DNA of 64,000 nt from Rhodoferax aquaticus (GTDB lineage: Bacteria; Pseudomonadota; Gammaproteobacteria; Burkholderiales; Burkholderiaceae_C). The position numbers and the translations under genes are program-made. The notes under the pieces were generated by a model. The model had not been told where the DNA came from. It did no database searches and was given only the letters and a program-made list of their open reading frames with translations. Where the stretch lies: the NCBI RefSeq assembly GCF_006974105.1, contig NZ_CP036282.1, positions 1,178,001-1,242,000 of the forward strand, in the 5' to 3' direction. How positions within the stretch are numbered: position 1 is the stretch's first letter; every line of letters starts with the position of its first letter. Shown in pieces: positions 37,024 through 46,732 of this stretch.

Positions 37024-38184
37024 ATGTTTAACTTTGATTTCCACAACCCAACCCATATCGCTTTTGGCAAAGGTCGAGTGGCCGACCTCGCCAAGCTGGT
37101 GCCCGCAAGCGCCAAGGTTTTGATCTTGGTGGGGGGCGCCAGTGCCGAGAAGACGGGCACGTTGGCCGAGGTACGCTCGGCTTTGGGCGAACGTGCCCAC
37201 AGCACGTTTGCGGGTATTGAGCCCAACCCTGGTTTTGATACGGCCATGCAGGCCGTGAATCAGATTCGTTCTGAGGGTTTTGATTTTCTGTTGGCTGTGG
37301 GCGGTGGTTCGGTTATTGACGCCACCAAGTTCATTGCGGCGGCGGTGCCCTTTGAGGGTGACCCGTGGACTATTTTGCTCAAGGGTGGCCGAAACATCCA
37401 AAGCGCCTTGCCCTTTGGTGCCGTACTGACCTTGCCAGCCACCGGTTCTGAGATGAACAACGGCGGCGTGATTACGCGGCGAGATATGGGTGCCAAGCTG
37501 CCGTTTCGCAGCTCCCACGTGTTCCCCCGGTTTGCAGTGCTAGACCCCACCAAAACTTACACATTGCCGGTGCAGCAGTTGGCCAACGGCGTGGTCGATG
37601 CCTTCGTGCACACGGTGGAGCAGTATTTGACCTATCCGTCCCATGCACCCGTGCAAGACCGTTTTGCGGAGGGGCTGTTGCAAACCTTGGTGGAGGTGGG
37701 GCCTCGTCTGTTGGACGCCAAAGAGCCGGTGTACGACGACCGCGCGACGCTGATGTGGGCCGCAACGCTGGCGCTCAACGGTCTCATTGGGGCTGGGGTG
37801 CCCCAAGACTGGTCCACCCACATGATCGGGCATGAACTCACCGCGTTGCACAACATTGACCATGCCCGCACCTTGGCCATCGTGTTGCCAGCCATGTTGC
37901 ACGAGCGGCGGGTGCAAAAACGCGACAAGCTCTTGCAGTATGGCCAGCGCGTGTGGGGCATTCGGTCTGGGACTGAGGATGAACGCATTGCAGCCGCCAT
38001 TGAGAATACCCGCACCTTTTTCGAGCACATGGGCATTCCAACCCGCTTGAGGGACTATGGCTTAGACGCCAGCGTGGTGAGTGCCGTGGTTGCCCAACTG
38101 GAGTCACACGGCATGACCCAGCTCGGTGAGCACCGGGACATTGATTTGGCGGTAAGCCGACGGGTGCTGGAAGCGGCTTTGTAG
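37024..38184 (+). CDS. yqhD: Iron-containing alcohol dehydrogenase, YqhD-like aldehyde reductase
   Basis: A 386-residue enzyme, nearly the same length as Escherichia coli YqhD. The nucleotide site is AVGGGSVIDATKFIAAA; metal ligands are the Asp in VVDAFVHTVEQ and the histidines in HMIGHELTALHNIDHARTLA. YqhD enzymes use NADPH to reduce short aldehydes and help in aldehyde detoxification. AAGGAG precedes the ATG. The substrate range is inferred from the family. Confidence 0.9.
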   Translation: MFNFDFHNPTHIAFGKGRVADLAKLVPASAKVLILVGGASAEKTGTLAEVRSALGERAHSTFAGIEPNPGFDTAMQAVNQIRSEGFDFLLAVGGGSVIDATKFIAAAVPFEGDPWTILLKGGRNIQSALPFGAVLTLPATGSEMNNGGVITRRDMGAKLPFRSSHVFPRFAVLDPTKTYTLPVQQLANGVVDAFVHTVEQYLTYPSHAPVQDRFAEGLLQTLVEVGPRLLDAKEPVYDDRATLMWAATLALNGLIGAGVPQDWSTHMIGHELTALHNIDHARTLAIVLPAMLHERRVQKRDKLLQYGQRVWGIRSGTEDERIAAAIENTRTFFEHMGIPTRLRDYGLDASVVSAVVAQLESHGMTQLGEHRDIDLAVSRRVLEAAL

Positions 38185-38200
38185 GTCTCTGTGCCTTGAC

Positions 38201-38222
38201 TCACGGGGCCTCGGCCCCATGA
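38201..38222. terminator. GC hairpin between convergent yqhD-like and binding-protein genes
   Basis: TCA-C-GGGGC-CTCG-GCCCC-A-TGA: a 5-base GC stem with a CTCG tetraloop and additional flanking pairs, in the 48-base gap between two convergent genes. There is no T-run, so it is a candidate bidirectional terminator only. Confidence 0.4.
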
Positions 38223-38232
38223 GCAACCGAGC

Positions 38233-39360
38233 TTAACGCCTCACCTTGCCGTCCTCGGTCAGCAATGTCATTTCTACAAACGTAGAGCCGCTGTTCTTTT
38301 GGGAGTTAAAGTCAAAGGCCATGCCGCCTACGTTGTAGGGTTGCATGGTTTGAACTGCAGTGATAAAGCTCTCTCGGGTGAGTGCTTTGCCCGCGCGTCG
38401 CACGGCTTCGGTGAACACCTTGGCTGCCACAAACCCTTCCATGCTGGAGTAATTGGGGCCAGTTGCGACCAAACCTGCGGCTTGCATGGCGCCTAGGTAC
38501 TCTGCCGCAATGACCGTCCCCGATGAGTAGGGGTAGGGCATGACCTGGCTCACCACCACACCGCGCGCCACGGTGCCGAGTTCGTCACTCAAGGCTTGGG
38601 TGCCCACGAAGGACAGGTTGTAAAAATTGCCGCTATAGCCTGCCCTGCGCGCCAAGCGGATAAAGGTGGCACAGGCACGGTAAGAGCCCACTTGCACGAT
38701 GGCTTCGGGGTTTTTGTCCAAAATTTCTTTAAGCGCTGCTGCCACATCGTTGGAGTTGCGTTCGACGGTGCCAGTGGCTACAGGCTTCAAGTTCAGCGGT
38801 GCCAAAGCACGGACAACCCCCTCCAAACCGGTTTGGCCGTAGCTATCGTTTTGGTAGAAGACAGCAAACTTTTTGATGCCCACGGAGGTGGACTGCTTGA
38901 TGATGGCGGCGGTTTCGTCATAGTACGAAGCTCGCAAGTTCACCACGTAGCGATTAACGGGGTCACGCAGCGTTTGTGCGCCAGTCAGCGGTGCAAACAG
39001 CGGTACTTTGGCCTCGGTCGCCAGAGGCAGTGCCGCCATGCTGGTGGCGGTGCCCACATAGCCAAACAAAGCAAACACGCCCTCACTGATGAACTGGCGC
39101 GTGTTGTTGGCGCATTTTTCAGGGTCGTATGCGTCGTCTAGGCGCTTGATTTCAATCGTGCGGCCGTTGACCCCGCCTTTGGCATTCAGGGCTTCAAAGT
39201 ACAGGCGTGCACCTTGGTTGTACTGCACTCCCAGTTGCTCAGAAGGGCCGCTAAAAGGGGCAGACTGGCCTAGAACAATACCCTTGTCGGCTTGGGCAAA
39301 GGCCCACGGGCTGAGGCTGAGTGAAGCGAGGCTGGTGAGTAACTGGCGGCGTTGGATCAT
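38233..39360 (-). CDS. LivK-type ABC transporter substrate-binding protein
   Basis: A 375-residue periplasmic binding protein of the branched-chain amino-acid/amide type (Peripla_BP_6). The twin-arginine-like start MIQRRQLLTSLASLSLSPWAFAQ is the export signal. Conserved regions are LGQSAPFSGPSEQLG, NGRTIEIKRLDDAYDP, GYVGTATSMAALPLA and FAVFYQNDSYGQTGLEG. The start at 39360 is preferred; the frame extends to 39420 with unrelated residues. No permease or ATPase genes lie beside it, so it may serve a transporter encoded elsewhere. A broken copy of its start lies immediately upstream. Confidence 0.9.
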   Translation of the reverse strand: MIQRRQLLTSLASLSLSPWAFAQADKGIVLGQSAPFSGPSEQLGVQYNQGARLYFEALNAKGGVNGRTIEIKRLDDAYDPEKCANNTRQFISEGVFALFGYVGTATSMAALPLATEAKVPLFAPLTGAQTLRDPVNRYVVNLRASYYDETAAIIKQSTSVGIKKFAVFYQNDSYGQTGLEGVVRALAPLNLKPVATGTVERNSNDVAAALKEILDKNPEAIVQVGSYRACATFIRLARRAGYSGNFYNLSFVGTQALSDELGTVARGVVVSQVMPYPYSSGTVIAAEYLGAMQAAGLVATGPNYSSMEGFVAAKVFTEAVRRAGKALTRESFITAVQTMQPYNVGGMAFDFNSQKNSGSTFVEMTLLTEDGKVRR

Positions 39361-39421
39361 CGTGCGTACAAAACTAAGGGCAAAGAGGGTGCGCCGAGTG
39401 TGAGCTATACGTGCACCCACG

Positions 39422-39619
39422 TTAGTTCGGGTTTACCCTGTGTTTGAGAAGCGCGCCTAGGACACCTAAGCGCTGGAGATATGCTCGCCGACCTCGTGCT
39501 TTTGCCCTCAACGGCGCACCTTGGTTGTACTGCAAGCCCAGTTGCCCAGAGGGGCACCATGCGAATGGAGTAACACCTGCGCCGCCGATACCAGCAAGAA
39601 TGTGACGAGGTTGAATCAT
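39422..39619 (-). pseudogene. Remnant of a duplicated LivK-type binding-protein gene
   Basis: From ATG 39619 the frame reads MIQPRHILAGIGGAGVTPFAW, parallel to the start of the intact gene downstream, then SGQLGLQYNQGAPL, parallel to SEQLGVQYNQGARL, with the intervening segment deleted and the rest lost. At the DNA level 39209-39247 and 39516-39554 match at 35 of 39 positions. The copy is therefore a decayed tandem duplicate. Confidence 0.7.
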
Positions 39620-39850
39620 GGCCCGATCAAAATGAATTAGTCGAATGTTGTTCACACTGGCGCTGTGTCTTGCCGGGGTTTTCTCGCGAACTAGGTAGAA
39701 GTCCTGAGTCCTCGGCGGCACGCTACGCGTTTAACTGCTTCGCAAGTACTGTGCCTACTTGATTGCGCTGCAGTTGGCTCCAACTAAGCAGCTTGGTGGG
39801 CACGCCTACGCGTACACCTCAAACGCACACTAGCAAAGGAAAACCCGTTT

Positions 39851-40660
39851 ATGACCCGCATGCCCACGTACTTCATCTCCCACGGCGGTGGACCCTGGCC
39901 CTACATGGAAGACATGCGTGCCCGTATGCGCGTTTTGGAGGAGGCACTGCAAGACATGCCTCGGCAAGTAGGCACCACGCCCAGCGCAGTGCTGGTGATC
40001 TCCGGCCATTGGGAGGAGGCTGACTTTGCCGTCATGTCCCATGCCAAGCCACCCATGGTGTATGACTACTCTGGCTTTCCAGCGCATACCTACGAAGTGG
40101 TGTACCCAGCGCCGGGCGCGCCGGCACTGGCGCAGCGCATCGAGAGCTTGATTCACGCCGCTGGACTGCCTAGCCATTTGGATCCGCACCGGGGGTTTGA
40201 CCACGGCACCTTTGCGCCTCTGGTGGTGATGTATCCCGACGCCCAGGTCCCCGTTCTGCAAGTTGCATTGAAGGCAGGCTTAGACCCCGCCATCCACATC
40301 GCCTTGGGGCGTGCATTGGCCCCCCTGCGTGACGAAGGGGTCTTGATCGTCGGCAGTGGCCAGAGCTACCACAACCTGCGCATGTTTGGCCCCCAAGCCA
40401 GACAGCCCTCCAACGCCTTTGACGCATGGTTGCAAGACACCTTGCTCCATAGCTCGCCAGAACAGCGCGAAGCGCGCTTGGTCAACTGGGCGCAAGCGCC
40501 TTCGGCCCGGATGGCCCACCCCCGCGAGGAGCACCTGCTTCCCTTGATGGTGGCCTTGGGGGCCGCCGCTGGCGACGCAGCCACCTGCGTGTACCACGAA
40601 GAGGGCATCTTTGGAGGTGTGACTGCATCGAGTTTTCGATTTGATGCTGCGGCGACTTAA
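39851..40660 (+). CDS. LigB/DODA-type class III extradiol dioxygenase
   Basis: A 269-residue enzyme of the 4,5-DOPA dioxygenase (YgiD) type. Metal ligands appear as the His in YFISHGGGPW, the His in LVISGHWEE, the His in GFDHGTFAP and the later HPREEHLLP. Such enzymes cleave catechol rings next to the hydroxyls, but many bacterial members have unknown substrates. AAAGGAAAA precedes the ATG at 39851; 39860 is an in-frame alternative. It stands alone; the gap to its left has nothing clear beyond the binding-protein remnant. Confidence 0.9.
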   Translation: MTRMPTYFISHGGGPWPYMEDMRARMRVLEEALQDMPRQVGTTPSAVLVISGHWEEADFAVMSHAKPPMVYDYSGFPAHTYEVVYPAPGAPALAQRIESLIHAAGLPSHLDPHRGFDHGTFAPLVVMYPDAQVPVLQVALKAGLDPAIHIALGRALAPLRDEGVLIVGSGQSYHNLRMFGPQARQPSNAFDAWLQDTLLHSSPEQREARLVNWAQAPSARMAHPREEHLLPLMVALGAAAGDAATCVYHEEGIFGGVTASSFRFDAAAT

Positions 40661-40689
40661 GTCCAAAGGCAAATATGCGGTTTCCGCCT

Positions 40690-40730
40690 ATGGATAAAGC
40701 CTGAGCAGCTATCAATAAAGTAGCAATTGG
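40690..40730. repeat. Dispersed intergenic repeat, copy 4
   Basis: TGGATAAAGC, then GCTAT (40708-40712) and GTAGC (40720-40724), then ATTGGCG. The ATGGATAA start is shared with the copy at 45651. Confidence 0.6.
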
Positions 40731-40862
40731 CGTTGCTTGGTAGACGCCTGCGGTCCGGGTCTCTATACTCGCCCCATCGGCCCGCATCGCATGTAGCAAG
40801 TGTTGTGTTTGTTGAGCGAAGTGCACGCTTCGCATCGCAACCCCTTCTACAAGGACCCTGCT

Positions 40863-41522
40863 ATGTCGGGTTACCACTGCAAACACGAAACCCACAGGCT
40901 GGGTGACTCCAACTTTCATATTCGCTCACTGCTAGACAAAATGCAGTACGACGATGCTGACGGGGCGGCCGAGGCGGCCGGTATTTCGTCTGCGGCGTGG
41001 CCCTTGTTCGGGTTGGTCTGGCCCTCTGCCCGCATGCTGGCCAACGCCATGCAAACCCAAGACCTCGTCAACAAGCGCGTGCTAGAAATTGGCTGCGGCT
41101 TGGGCTTGGCCAGTATGGTGATCCACAAGCGGCTGGGTGATGTGACCGCCAGTGATTGCCACCCCTTGAGCGATGCATTTTTGCAAGAGAACGCCCGTTT
41201 GAATGGCCTGCCTCCCATGAAGTACCAGACCGGGCACTGGGAGCGTGAAAACCTGGGCTTGGGCCTGTTTAACCTGATTATTGCAAGCGATGTGCTGTAC
41301 GAGCGCCAGCAGCCGGACACCTTGTCGGGCTTTATTGACCTGCACTCAAGTCCGCAGGTCGATGTGATCGTGTTGGACCCTGACCGTGGCAACCGCAATG
41401 GCTTTTGCCGCAAGATGCAAGAGCGGGGCTACGTGCTGGACATGCAGCGCGCGGGCCTGCACCAAAACACGGGTGAGGCCTACAAAGGCCACTTTTTGAA
41501 CTTCCGCAGGGGCTACATCTAA
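40863..41522 (+). CDS. Class I SAM-dependent methyltransferase (Methyltransf_16-like)
   Basis: A 219-residue methyltransferase. The SAM loop is KRVLEIGCGLGLASMVI; VTASDCHPLSDAFLQENARLN follows, and LIIASDVLYE fits the protein-lysine methyltransferase (Methyltransf_16) branch. AAGGA precedes the ATG at 40863; an in-frame codon at 40800 would add unconserved residues. The methyl acceptor is unknown. It ends 145 bases before the large hybrid kinase gene. Confidence 0.85.
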   Translation: MSGYHCKHETHRLGDSNFHIRSLLDKMQYDDADGAAEAAGISSAAWPLFGLVWPSARMLANAMQTQDLVNKRVLEIGCGLGLASMVIHKRLGDVTASDCHPLSDAFLQENARLNGLPPMKYQTGHWERENLGLGLFNLIIASDVLYERQQPDTLSGFIDLHSSPQVDVIVLDPDRGNRNGFCRKMQERGYVLDMQRAGLHQNTGEAYKGHFLNFRRGYI

Positions 41523-41667
41523 ACCTCTCAGGTGTGTGCCATCGGCGTTTGCAAGGAGATTCGTCGAATTTGCTATGCAGCCACGCGCTTCTTCACCATA
41601 ATTTGCCAACGCCTGCCGAGCACCCATGCGGGGACCGGTGCCCACCTTAGCTTTGCAAAGGACGTTG

Positions 41668-44600
41668 ATGCAGTCAGCCGCAATTCCCGCAAACGAAGCC
41701 GCCCGCTTGGCCACACTGAAAGGCTTGGACGTCTTAGACACCGGGCCTGAAGAGGAGTTTGATGCGCTCATCAAAGTGGCTTCCTTGGTGTGTGGTGTGC
41801 CCATCTCGCTGATCAGCTTGGTCGACACGGAGCGCCAATGGTTCAAGGCCAACATTGGACTACCCGGTGTGTCAGAGACCCCGCGTGATCTTGCCTTTTG
41901 TGCGCACGCCATCTTGGGGGATGAGGTGTTTGAAGTCCCTGACGCGCTGCAAGACCCCCGCTTTGCCGACAACCCCTTGGTGGCATCGCAGCCCGACATC
42001 CGCTTTTACGCAGGTGCGCCCATTCTCATGACCGATGGCCAACGCATTGGCACCTTGTGTGTGATTGACCGTCAGGCGCGTGCCTTGTCGGATGCCCAGC
42101 GCGAAATACTTCGCTGCTTGGCACTAGCAGCCGCCCAAGCTTTAGAAGGACGCCGGGCGATGCGCGTGTCGCAAGCCGCATTGGCTGCGTTGGCAGAGAG
42201 TGAAGGGCGTATGCGCGCCCTGCACGACAGCTCGCCTATGGGCATTTACCACGCCAATGTCCGCGGAGAATGCACCTACACCAATCCCCATTGGCAGTCC
42301 ATTTACGGCCTATCGGGCGAGCAGAGTTTGGGCCACCAGTGGCTGACGGTGGTGCATCCAGATGACTTGGCGCAAGTGCGTCAGGCCATGCGAACCGCTG
42401 CGGTGGACCAAGAAATCTATACGGTGGACTACCGTGTGCTGCGGCCCGATGGAACGGTGCGCTATGTGACGACCTTGGCCAGAACTGTCAACGATGAGGC
42501 GGGGAGCCGCATCGGCTACGTAGGCACGGTGCAAGACATTACCGAACGCCATGAGCGTGATGAAGCCTTGCGCAAGACCCAGTCCATGCTCAACCGCACG
42601 GCCATGGTCGCAGGGACGGGCGGCTGGGAAGTGGACTTGCAAGAAGGCAGCATCTTCTGGTCTGAGCAGACCTGCCTTATCCATGGTGTGGAGCCCGGAT
42701 ACCAGCCGACGATGGAAGAAGCCACCGCGTTTTACCCCCCGGGCGCTAGGGAACAGGTGGAGCACGCAGTCCAAGTGGCTATGCAAGGTGGTCCTGGCTT
42801 TGACCTGGAACTGCCTTTTGTTCCGCGGGGTCAGCCCAGCATTTGGGTGCGTGCGGTAGGGCAGGTCGAGTTTGTCAATGGCCAGCCGGTGCGACTGGTG
42901 GGCGCTTTCCAAGACGTCACGCAGGCCCGCGCAGCCCGCTTGGCTTTGGCGCAGGCCCAAGAGCGTGTGCGCTTGGCCACGACCAGCGGGGGCATTGGCA
43001 TTTGGGACCTGGATCTGGTCACGGGTGAGTTGCTATGGGATGCGCAACTGAGCGCCCTGTACGGATTGGATTTCGCTCCACGCCGCGCGGACTATGCACT
43101 ATGGGCAGGTTTGGTGCACCCTGAAGACGTTTCTCAAGCCGACGCCTTGATACAAGAGAGCCTTCAAACGGGGAAACTCTTCAACCATGAGTTTCGTGTG
43201 GTGTGGCCCGATACCACGGTGCACCACCTGAAGGCTTTTGGGCGGGTCCAAATGGATGAGTACGGCAAAGCCGTGAGCATGGTGGGCACCAATTGGGATG
43301 TGACTGAGGCAGCGCAGTACGCCCAGTCCTTGCAAGAAGCGCGCGACAAGGCTGAAGTGGCGAGTCAGAGCAAGAGCCAGTTTTTGGCCAATATGAGCCA
43401 CGAAATTCGCACCCCCATGAATGCCATCTTGGGCATGCTGAGCTTGGTACAGCGCACCGAGCTGGACGCCCAGCAGCTGGACTACGTGCGCAAAACCGAA
43501 GGTGCAGCCAAGTCACTCTTGGGCCTGCTCAATGACATATTGGATTTTTCGAAGGTGGATGCCGGCAAGATGAGCTTGGAGCTTAGACCCATGCGGCCTG
43601 AGCAACTCTTGAGAGACTTGGCCGTAGTGCTTTCGGGTAATACGGGCAAGAAGGATGTGGAGATCGTCTTTGACATTGACCCTGCTTTGCCCGAGGTGCT
43701 GGTGGCAGACGCTCTGCGCTTGCAGCAAGTTCTGACCAACTTAGGCGGCAACGCCATGAAATTCACCGCTGCAGGCAGTGTGGTGGTCTCAGTGCAAGTG
43801 GTGCCCAGCCTCGCGAATGCGGCACAAGCGATGGCCGCTGAGCGGGTGCGCATAGAGTTTGCGGTGGAAGACAGTGGCATTGGCATTGCACCAGAGCACC
43901 AAGCGCATATTTTTAGTGCTTTCTCTCAAGCGGAAGCGTCCACCACGCGGCGGTTTGGTGGGACGGGGCTGGGGCTGGCCATATCGCAGCGCATGGTGGA
44001 TTTGATGGGGGGCACCCTGCAGGTGCGCAGTGCTTTGGGGCAAGGTAGCCGCTTTTCGTTTGAAGTGGAGTTTGCAGTGCCCGCCCAAGTACCTGATGAA
44101 CTTGTGCTCCCTGCGCGGCAGTCCATGGAGGCACGCCGCGTGTTGCTCGTAGATGACAACACCTTGGCACGGCGCAGTGTGGCCAAAACCATGCGTTCCT
44201 GGGGCTGGGAAGTGGATGAGGCCGAGAGCGGCATCCATGCCTTGGCCTTGACGCAGCAGACCGGCGCAGCCGCTGTTGAGTATGCATTGCTGTTGGTGGA
44301 TTGGCATTTGCCGGGCATGGACGGTTGGGAGCTTGTGCGCCAGTTGCGCGGCCAAGTCGCGGGCCAAAGGGGCAAAGGGCCTACCTTCCTCATGCTGTCT
44401 GCACAAGGGCGTGACCACCTGGCGCAACGCACCCTTGATGAGCAAAAAATGATCCATGGCTTGCTAGCCAAGCCGCTGACGGAGTCCCTATTGTGGGAGG
44501 CTATTGCCGATGCCTCCACGGGCCAAACCCGCATGCGCCAAGCCGTGCGTGCCGGCAGCAGTGCGCGCCAGTTGCAGGGCATGCGCATTTTGGTGGTGGA

Positions 44601-45612
44601 AGACAACCTGCTGAACCAGCAGGTGGCCGAAGAGCTGCTCACGGCCCAAGGTGCTCTGGTTTCTTTGGCAGGGAATGGTCAGTTGGGGGTGGAAGCGGTG
44701 CTGAGCGCCGAGCCGCAGTTTGATGTGGTGCTGATGGATGTGCAGATGCCCGTTTTAGATGGCTACGACGCAACCCGGGCCATTCGCCAGCATGCGCAGT
44801 GGACGAGCCTTCCCATTGTGGCCATGACCGCCAATGCCATGGACAGTGACCGCCAAGCCTGTATAGACGCTGGCATGAACGCCCACATCGGCAAGCCTTT
44901 TGACATGGGCCATTTGGTGCACACGCTGATTCAGTTAACCGGGTTTGTGGCCCAGCCCGCCGCCGCGGTGGTGTCCTTACCGGCACAAGGTCACGCAGAA
45001 ACTGCCAATGGCAACTTAACCGAGGTCGATGGCGTAGACCTGGCACCCGCCATTGCGCGTATGGGCGGCTTGCGTGGGCTGTACGTGCGCACAGCACGTG
45101 ATTTTTCTGCAGAGCTGGCTGACGTGGCCCAGACGCTACGTCAGCACGTGCACAGCCACGCGTTTGTGCAGGCTTCCATGCTGTTGCACACCCTCAAAGG
45201 CAACGCAGGTACCTTGGGCCTTCGCGATTTGGCCCAGATAGCGGGGCAGTGGGAAACCCATAGCCAAAGCATGCGCGCGGCGGACGACTTTTTACCTGCC
45301 CAGTGGCTGGAGCTAGATGCTACGTTGGCGCGAGCAGCAGGGCAGTTACGTCAAGCTATTGAACTGCTTGAGCCGGCCGCATCTCTAGCAGCTATGCCCG
45401 CACAGCCCGATGGGCAGACGTCTGCGCAAGTCGCATTGCAAGACCTGCAGGCTTTGTTGTTGAAGGAAGACTATGCGGTGCTAGAGCGCTACGCAGAGTT
45501 AAGGCAGCAGTTGTCTTCGTTGAGCCCACAGACCCAAGATGCCCTTGCGCAAGCCCTGCAAGACCTTGACTTTGGGCAAGCCTTGGCAGTGTGTGAATCT
45601 GCTTTGGCATAA
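41668..45612 (+). CDS. Large hybrid sensor histidine kinase (GAF-PAS-PAS-PAS-HisKA-HATPase-REC-REC-Hpt)
   Basis: A 1314-residue cytoplasmic hybrid kinase with no membrane span. Domains in order: GAF (about 15-165), three PAS domains (about 190-560, each with a PAC end such as VQDITERHE), the kinase core with the phospho-histidine H578 in [15 protein letters not shown], and the ATPase boxes ([22 protein letters not shown]). Two receivers follow ([12 protein letters not shown] and [12 protein letters not shown]), then Hpt with H1174 in [17 protein letters not shown] lies 7 bases before the ATG at 41668. It would run a complete phosphorelay; its signal and output are unknown. The core is closely similar to the kinase at 55527-59750. 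Confidence 0.93.
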   Translation: MQSAAIPANEAARLATLKGLDVLDTGPEEEFDALIKVASLVCGVPISLISLVDTERQWFKANIGLPGVSETPRDLAFCAHAILGDEVFEVPDALQDPRFADNPLVASQPDIRFYAGAPILMTDGQRIGTLCVIDRQARALSDAQREILRCLALAAAQALEGRRAMRVSQAALAALAESEGRMRALHDSSPMGIYHANVRGECTYTNPHWQSIYGLSGEQSLGHQWLTVVHPDDLAQVRQAMRTAAVDQEIYTVDYRVLRPDGTVRYVTTLARTVNDEAGSRIGYVGTVQDITERHERDEALRKTQSMLNRTAMVAGTGGWEVDLQEGSIFWSEQTCLIHGVEPGYQPTMEEATAFYPPGAREQVEHAVQVAMQGGPGFDLELPFVPRGQPSIWVRAVGQVEFVNGQPVRLVGAFQDVTQARAARLALAQAQERVRLATTSGGIGIWDLDLVTGELLWDAQLSALYGLDFAPRRADYALWAGLVHPEDVSQADALIQESLQTGKLFNHEFRVVWPDTTVHHLKAFGRVQMDEYGKAVSMVGTNWDVTEAAQYAQSLQEARDKAEVASQSKSQFLANMSHEIRTPMNAILGMLSLVQRTELDAQQLDYVRKTEGAAKSLLGLLNDILDFSKVDAGKMSLELRPMRPEQLLRDLAVVLSGNTGKKDVEIVFDIDPALPEVLVADALRLQQVLTNLGGNAMKFTAAGSVVVSVQVVPSLANAAQAMAAERVRIEFAVEDSGIGIAPEHQAHIFSAFSQAEASTTRRFGGTGLGLAISQRMVDLMGGTLQVRSALGQGSRFSFEVEFAVPAQVPDELVLPARQSMEARRVLLVDDNTLARRSVAKTMRSWGWEVDEAESGIHALALTQQTGAAAVEYALLLVDWHLPGMDGWELVRQLRGQVAGQRGKGPTFLMLSAQGRDHLAQRTLDEQKMIHGLLAKPLTESLLWEAIADASTGQTRMRQAVRAGSSARQLQGMRILVVEDNLLNQQVAEELLTAQGALVSLAGNGQLGVEAVLSAEPQFDVVLMDVQMPVLDGYDATRAIRQHAQWTSLPIVAMTANAMDSDRQACIDAGMNAHIGKPFDMGHLVHTLIQLTGFVAQPAAAVVSLPAQGHAETANGNLTEVDGVDLAPAIARMGGLRGLYVRTARDFSAELADVAQTLRQHVHSHAFVQASMLLHTLKGNAGTLGLRDLAQIAGQWETHSQSMRAADDFLPAQWLELDATLARAAGQLRQAIELLEPAASLAAMPAQPDGQTSAQVALQDLQALLLKEDYAVLERYAELRQQLSSLSPQTQDALAQALQDLDFGQALAVCESALA

Positions 45613-45650
45613 GTGCTTGGTTTCAAGGTCACATCAGGCCCTTGCGCCCG

Positions 45651-45684
45651 ATGGATAAGCGTATCCAGCTATTCAACTAATAGC
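45651..45684. repeat. Dispersed repeat, copy 5, running into the end of ppk2
   Basis: ATGGATAAGCG, then GCTAT (45668-45672) and ATAGC (45680-45684). The ATAGC half supplies the last codon and stop region of the ppk2 gene on the minus strand. Confidence 0.65.
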
Positions 45685-46606
45685 GCTCCGGCACAATGAT
45701 TTCGTCCGGCACCGGGTGGCGAATGTAGTCGTCGTGCCGTACGCGGGCTGGGAGTTGCACTGGCGGGTGCTCGACCTCGGTGTACGGAATTTGCTCCAGC
45801 AAGTGGTGGATGCAGTTCAGGCGCGCCGCCTTTTTGTCTACGGCTTGCACCACCCACCATGGCGCTTCAGGAATGTGGGTGCGCTCCAACATGACCTCTT
45901 TAGCTTTGGTGTACTCCTCCCAGCGCACACGCGACTCCAGGTCCATGGGGCTGAGCTTCCACTGCTTGAGCGGGTCGTGAATGCGGCCTAAAAAGCGCGA
46001 ATGCTGCTCTTCGTCGGTGATGGAGAACCAGTATTTGATGAGCTGAATGCCCGAGCGTGCCAGCATTTTTTCGAACTCGGGCACGGTGCGGAAGAACTCT
46101 TCGTACTCATCGTCCGTGCAAAAGCCCATGACACGTTCTACGCCCGCGCGGTTGTACCAGCTGCGGTCAAACAGCACGATTTCTCCGGCCGCTGGCAGGT
46201 GCGAGATATAGCGTTGAAAGTACCACTGCGTGCGCTCGCGGTCATTGGGTGCAGGCAACGCGGCCACGCGGGCCACGCGGGGGTTGAGCCGCTGGGTGAT
46301 GCGTTTAATCACCCCGCCCTTGCCAGCGGCGTCACGCCCTTCAAACAAGATGACCACTTTGTGGCGGCTGCGCACCACCCAGTCTTGGAGCTTGACCAAC
46401 TCGCCCTGCAGGCGAAACAGCTCTTGGAAGTAGCGTCGGCGCGCGGCTTTGTCTTCGTCGGTCTGCGCCTCAGTTTGCTGGCCCGAGAGGGCTTCCATGG
46501 TGCCGTCGTCTAGCTCCATTTCCAGCTCTTCGTCGTAGCTGTCCATGATGTCGCGGCGAATGCGGCGAACCATCTCTTCGGTATGTTGGGGGGAATCAAA
46601 ACTCAT
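45677..46606 (-). CDS. ppk2: Polyphosphate kinase 2 (PPK2 class I)
   Basis: A 309-residue kinase that transfers phosphate between polyphosphate and nucleotides. The Walker A motif is VILFEGRDAAGKGGVIKRI; FDRSWYNRAGVERVMGF contains the Walker B region; QTWRIHDP-like lid residues appear as FLGRIHDPLKQWKLSPMD. A charged N-terminal tail (residues 1-60) precedes the domain. Length and motifs fit class I enzymes, which use ADP or GDP. The last residues RY and the stop fall within a dispersed repeat, so the original C-terminus may have been replaced. Confidence 0.93.
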   Translation of the reverse strand: MSFDSPQHTEEMVRRIRRDIMDSYDEELEMELDDGTMEALSGQQTEAQTDEDKAARRRYFQELFRLQGELVKLQDWVVRSRHKVVILFEGRDAAGKGGVIKRITQRLNPRVARVAALPAPNDRERTQWYFQRYISHLPAAGEIVLFDRSWYNRAGVERVMGFCTDDEYEEFFRTVPEFEKMLARSGIQLIKYWFSITDEEQHSRFLGRIHDPLKQWKLSPMDLESRVRWEEYTKAKEVMLERTHIPEAPWWVVQAVDKKAARLNCIHHLLEQIPYTEVEHPPVQLPARVRHDDYIRHPVPDEIIVPERY

Positions 46607-46732
46607 GGTGAAAGCGGGTGTGTGTGCCCGTTACTTAGCAAAAACCAAACTGCTAGCTTGCCTTGCAAACATGACATGCGCATGACAAAGTAGTGACGTC
46701 AATGTCTTGCAGTACTGCCCTTGAACTGCTGC

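Noticed and set aside
45352..45400. GCTAT and AGCTAT segments inside the first hybrid kinase gene, resembling the dispersed repeat
   Set aside because: They lack the extended flanks and lie within an uninterrupted coding frame, so chance is more likely than a repeat copy.
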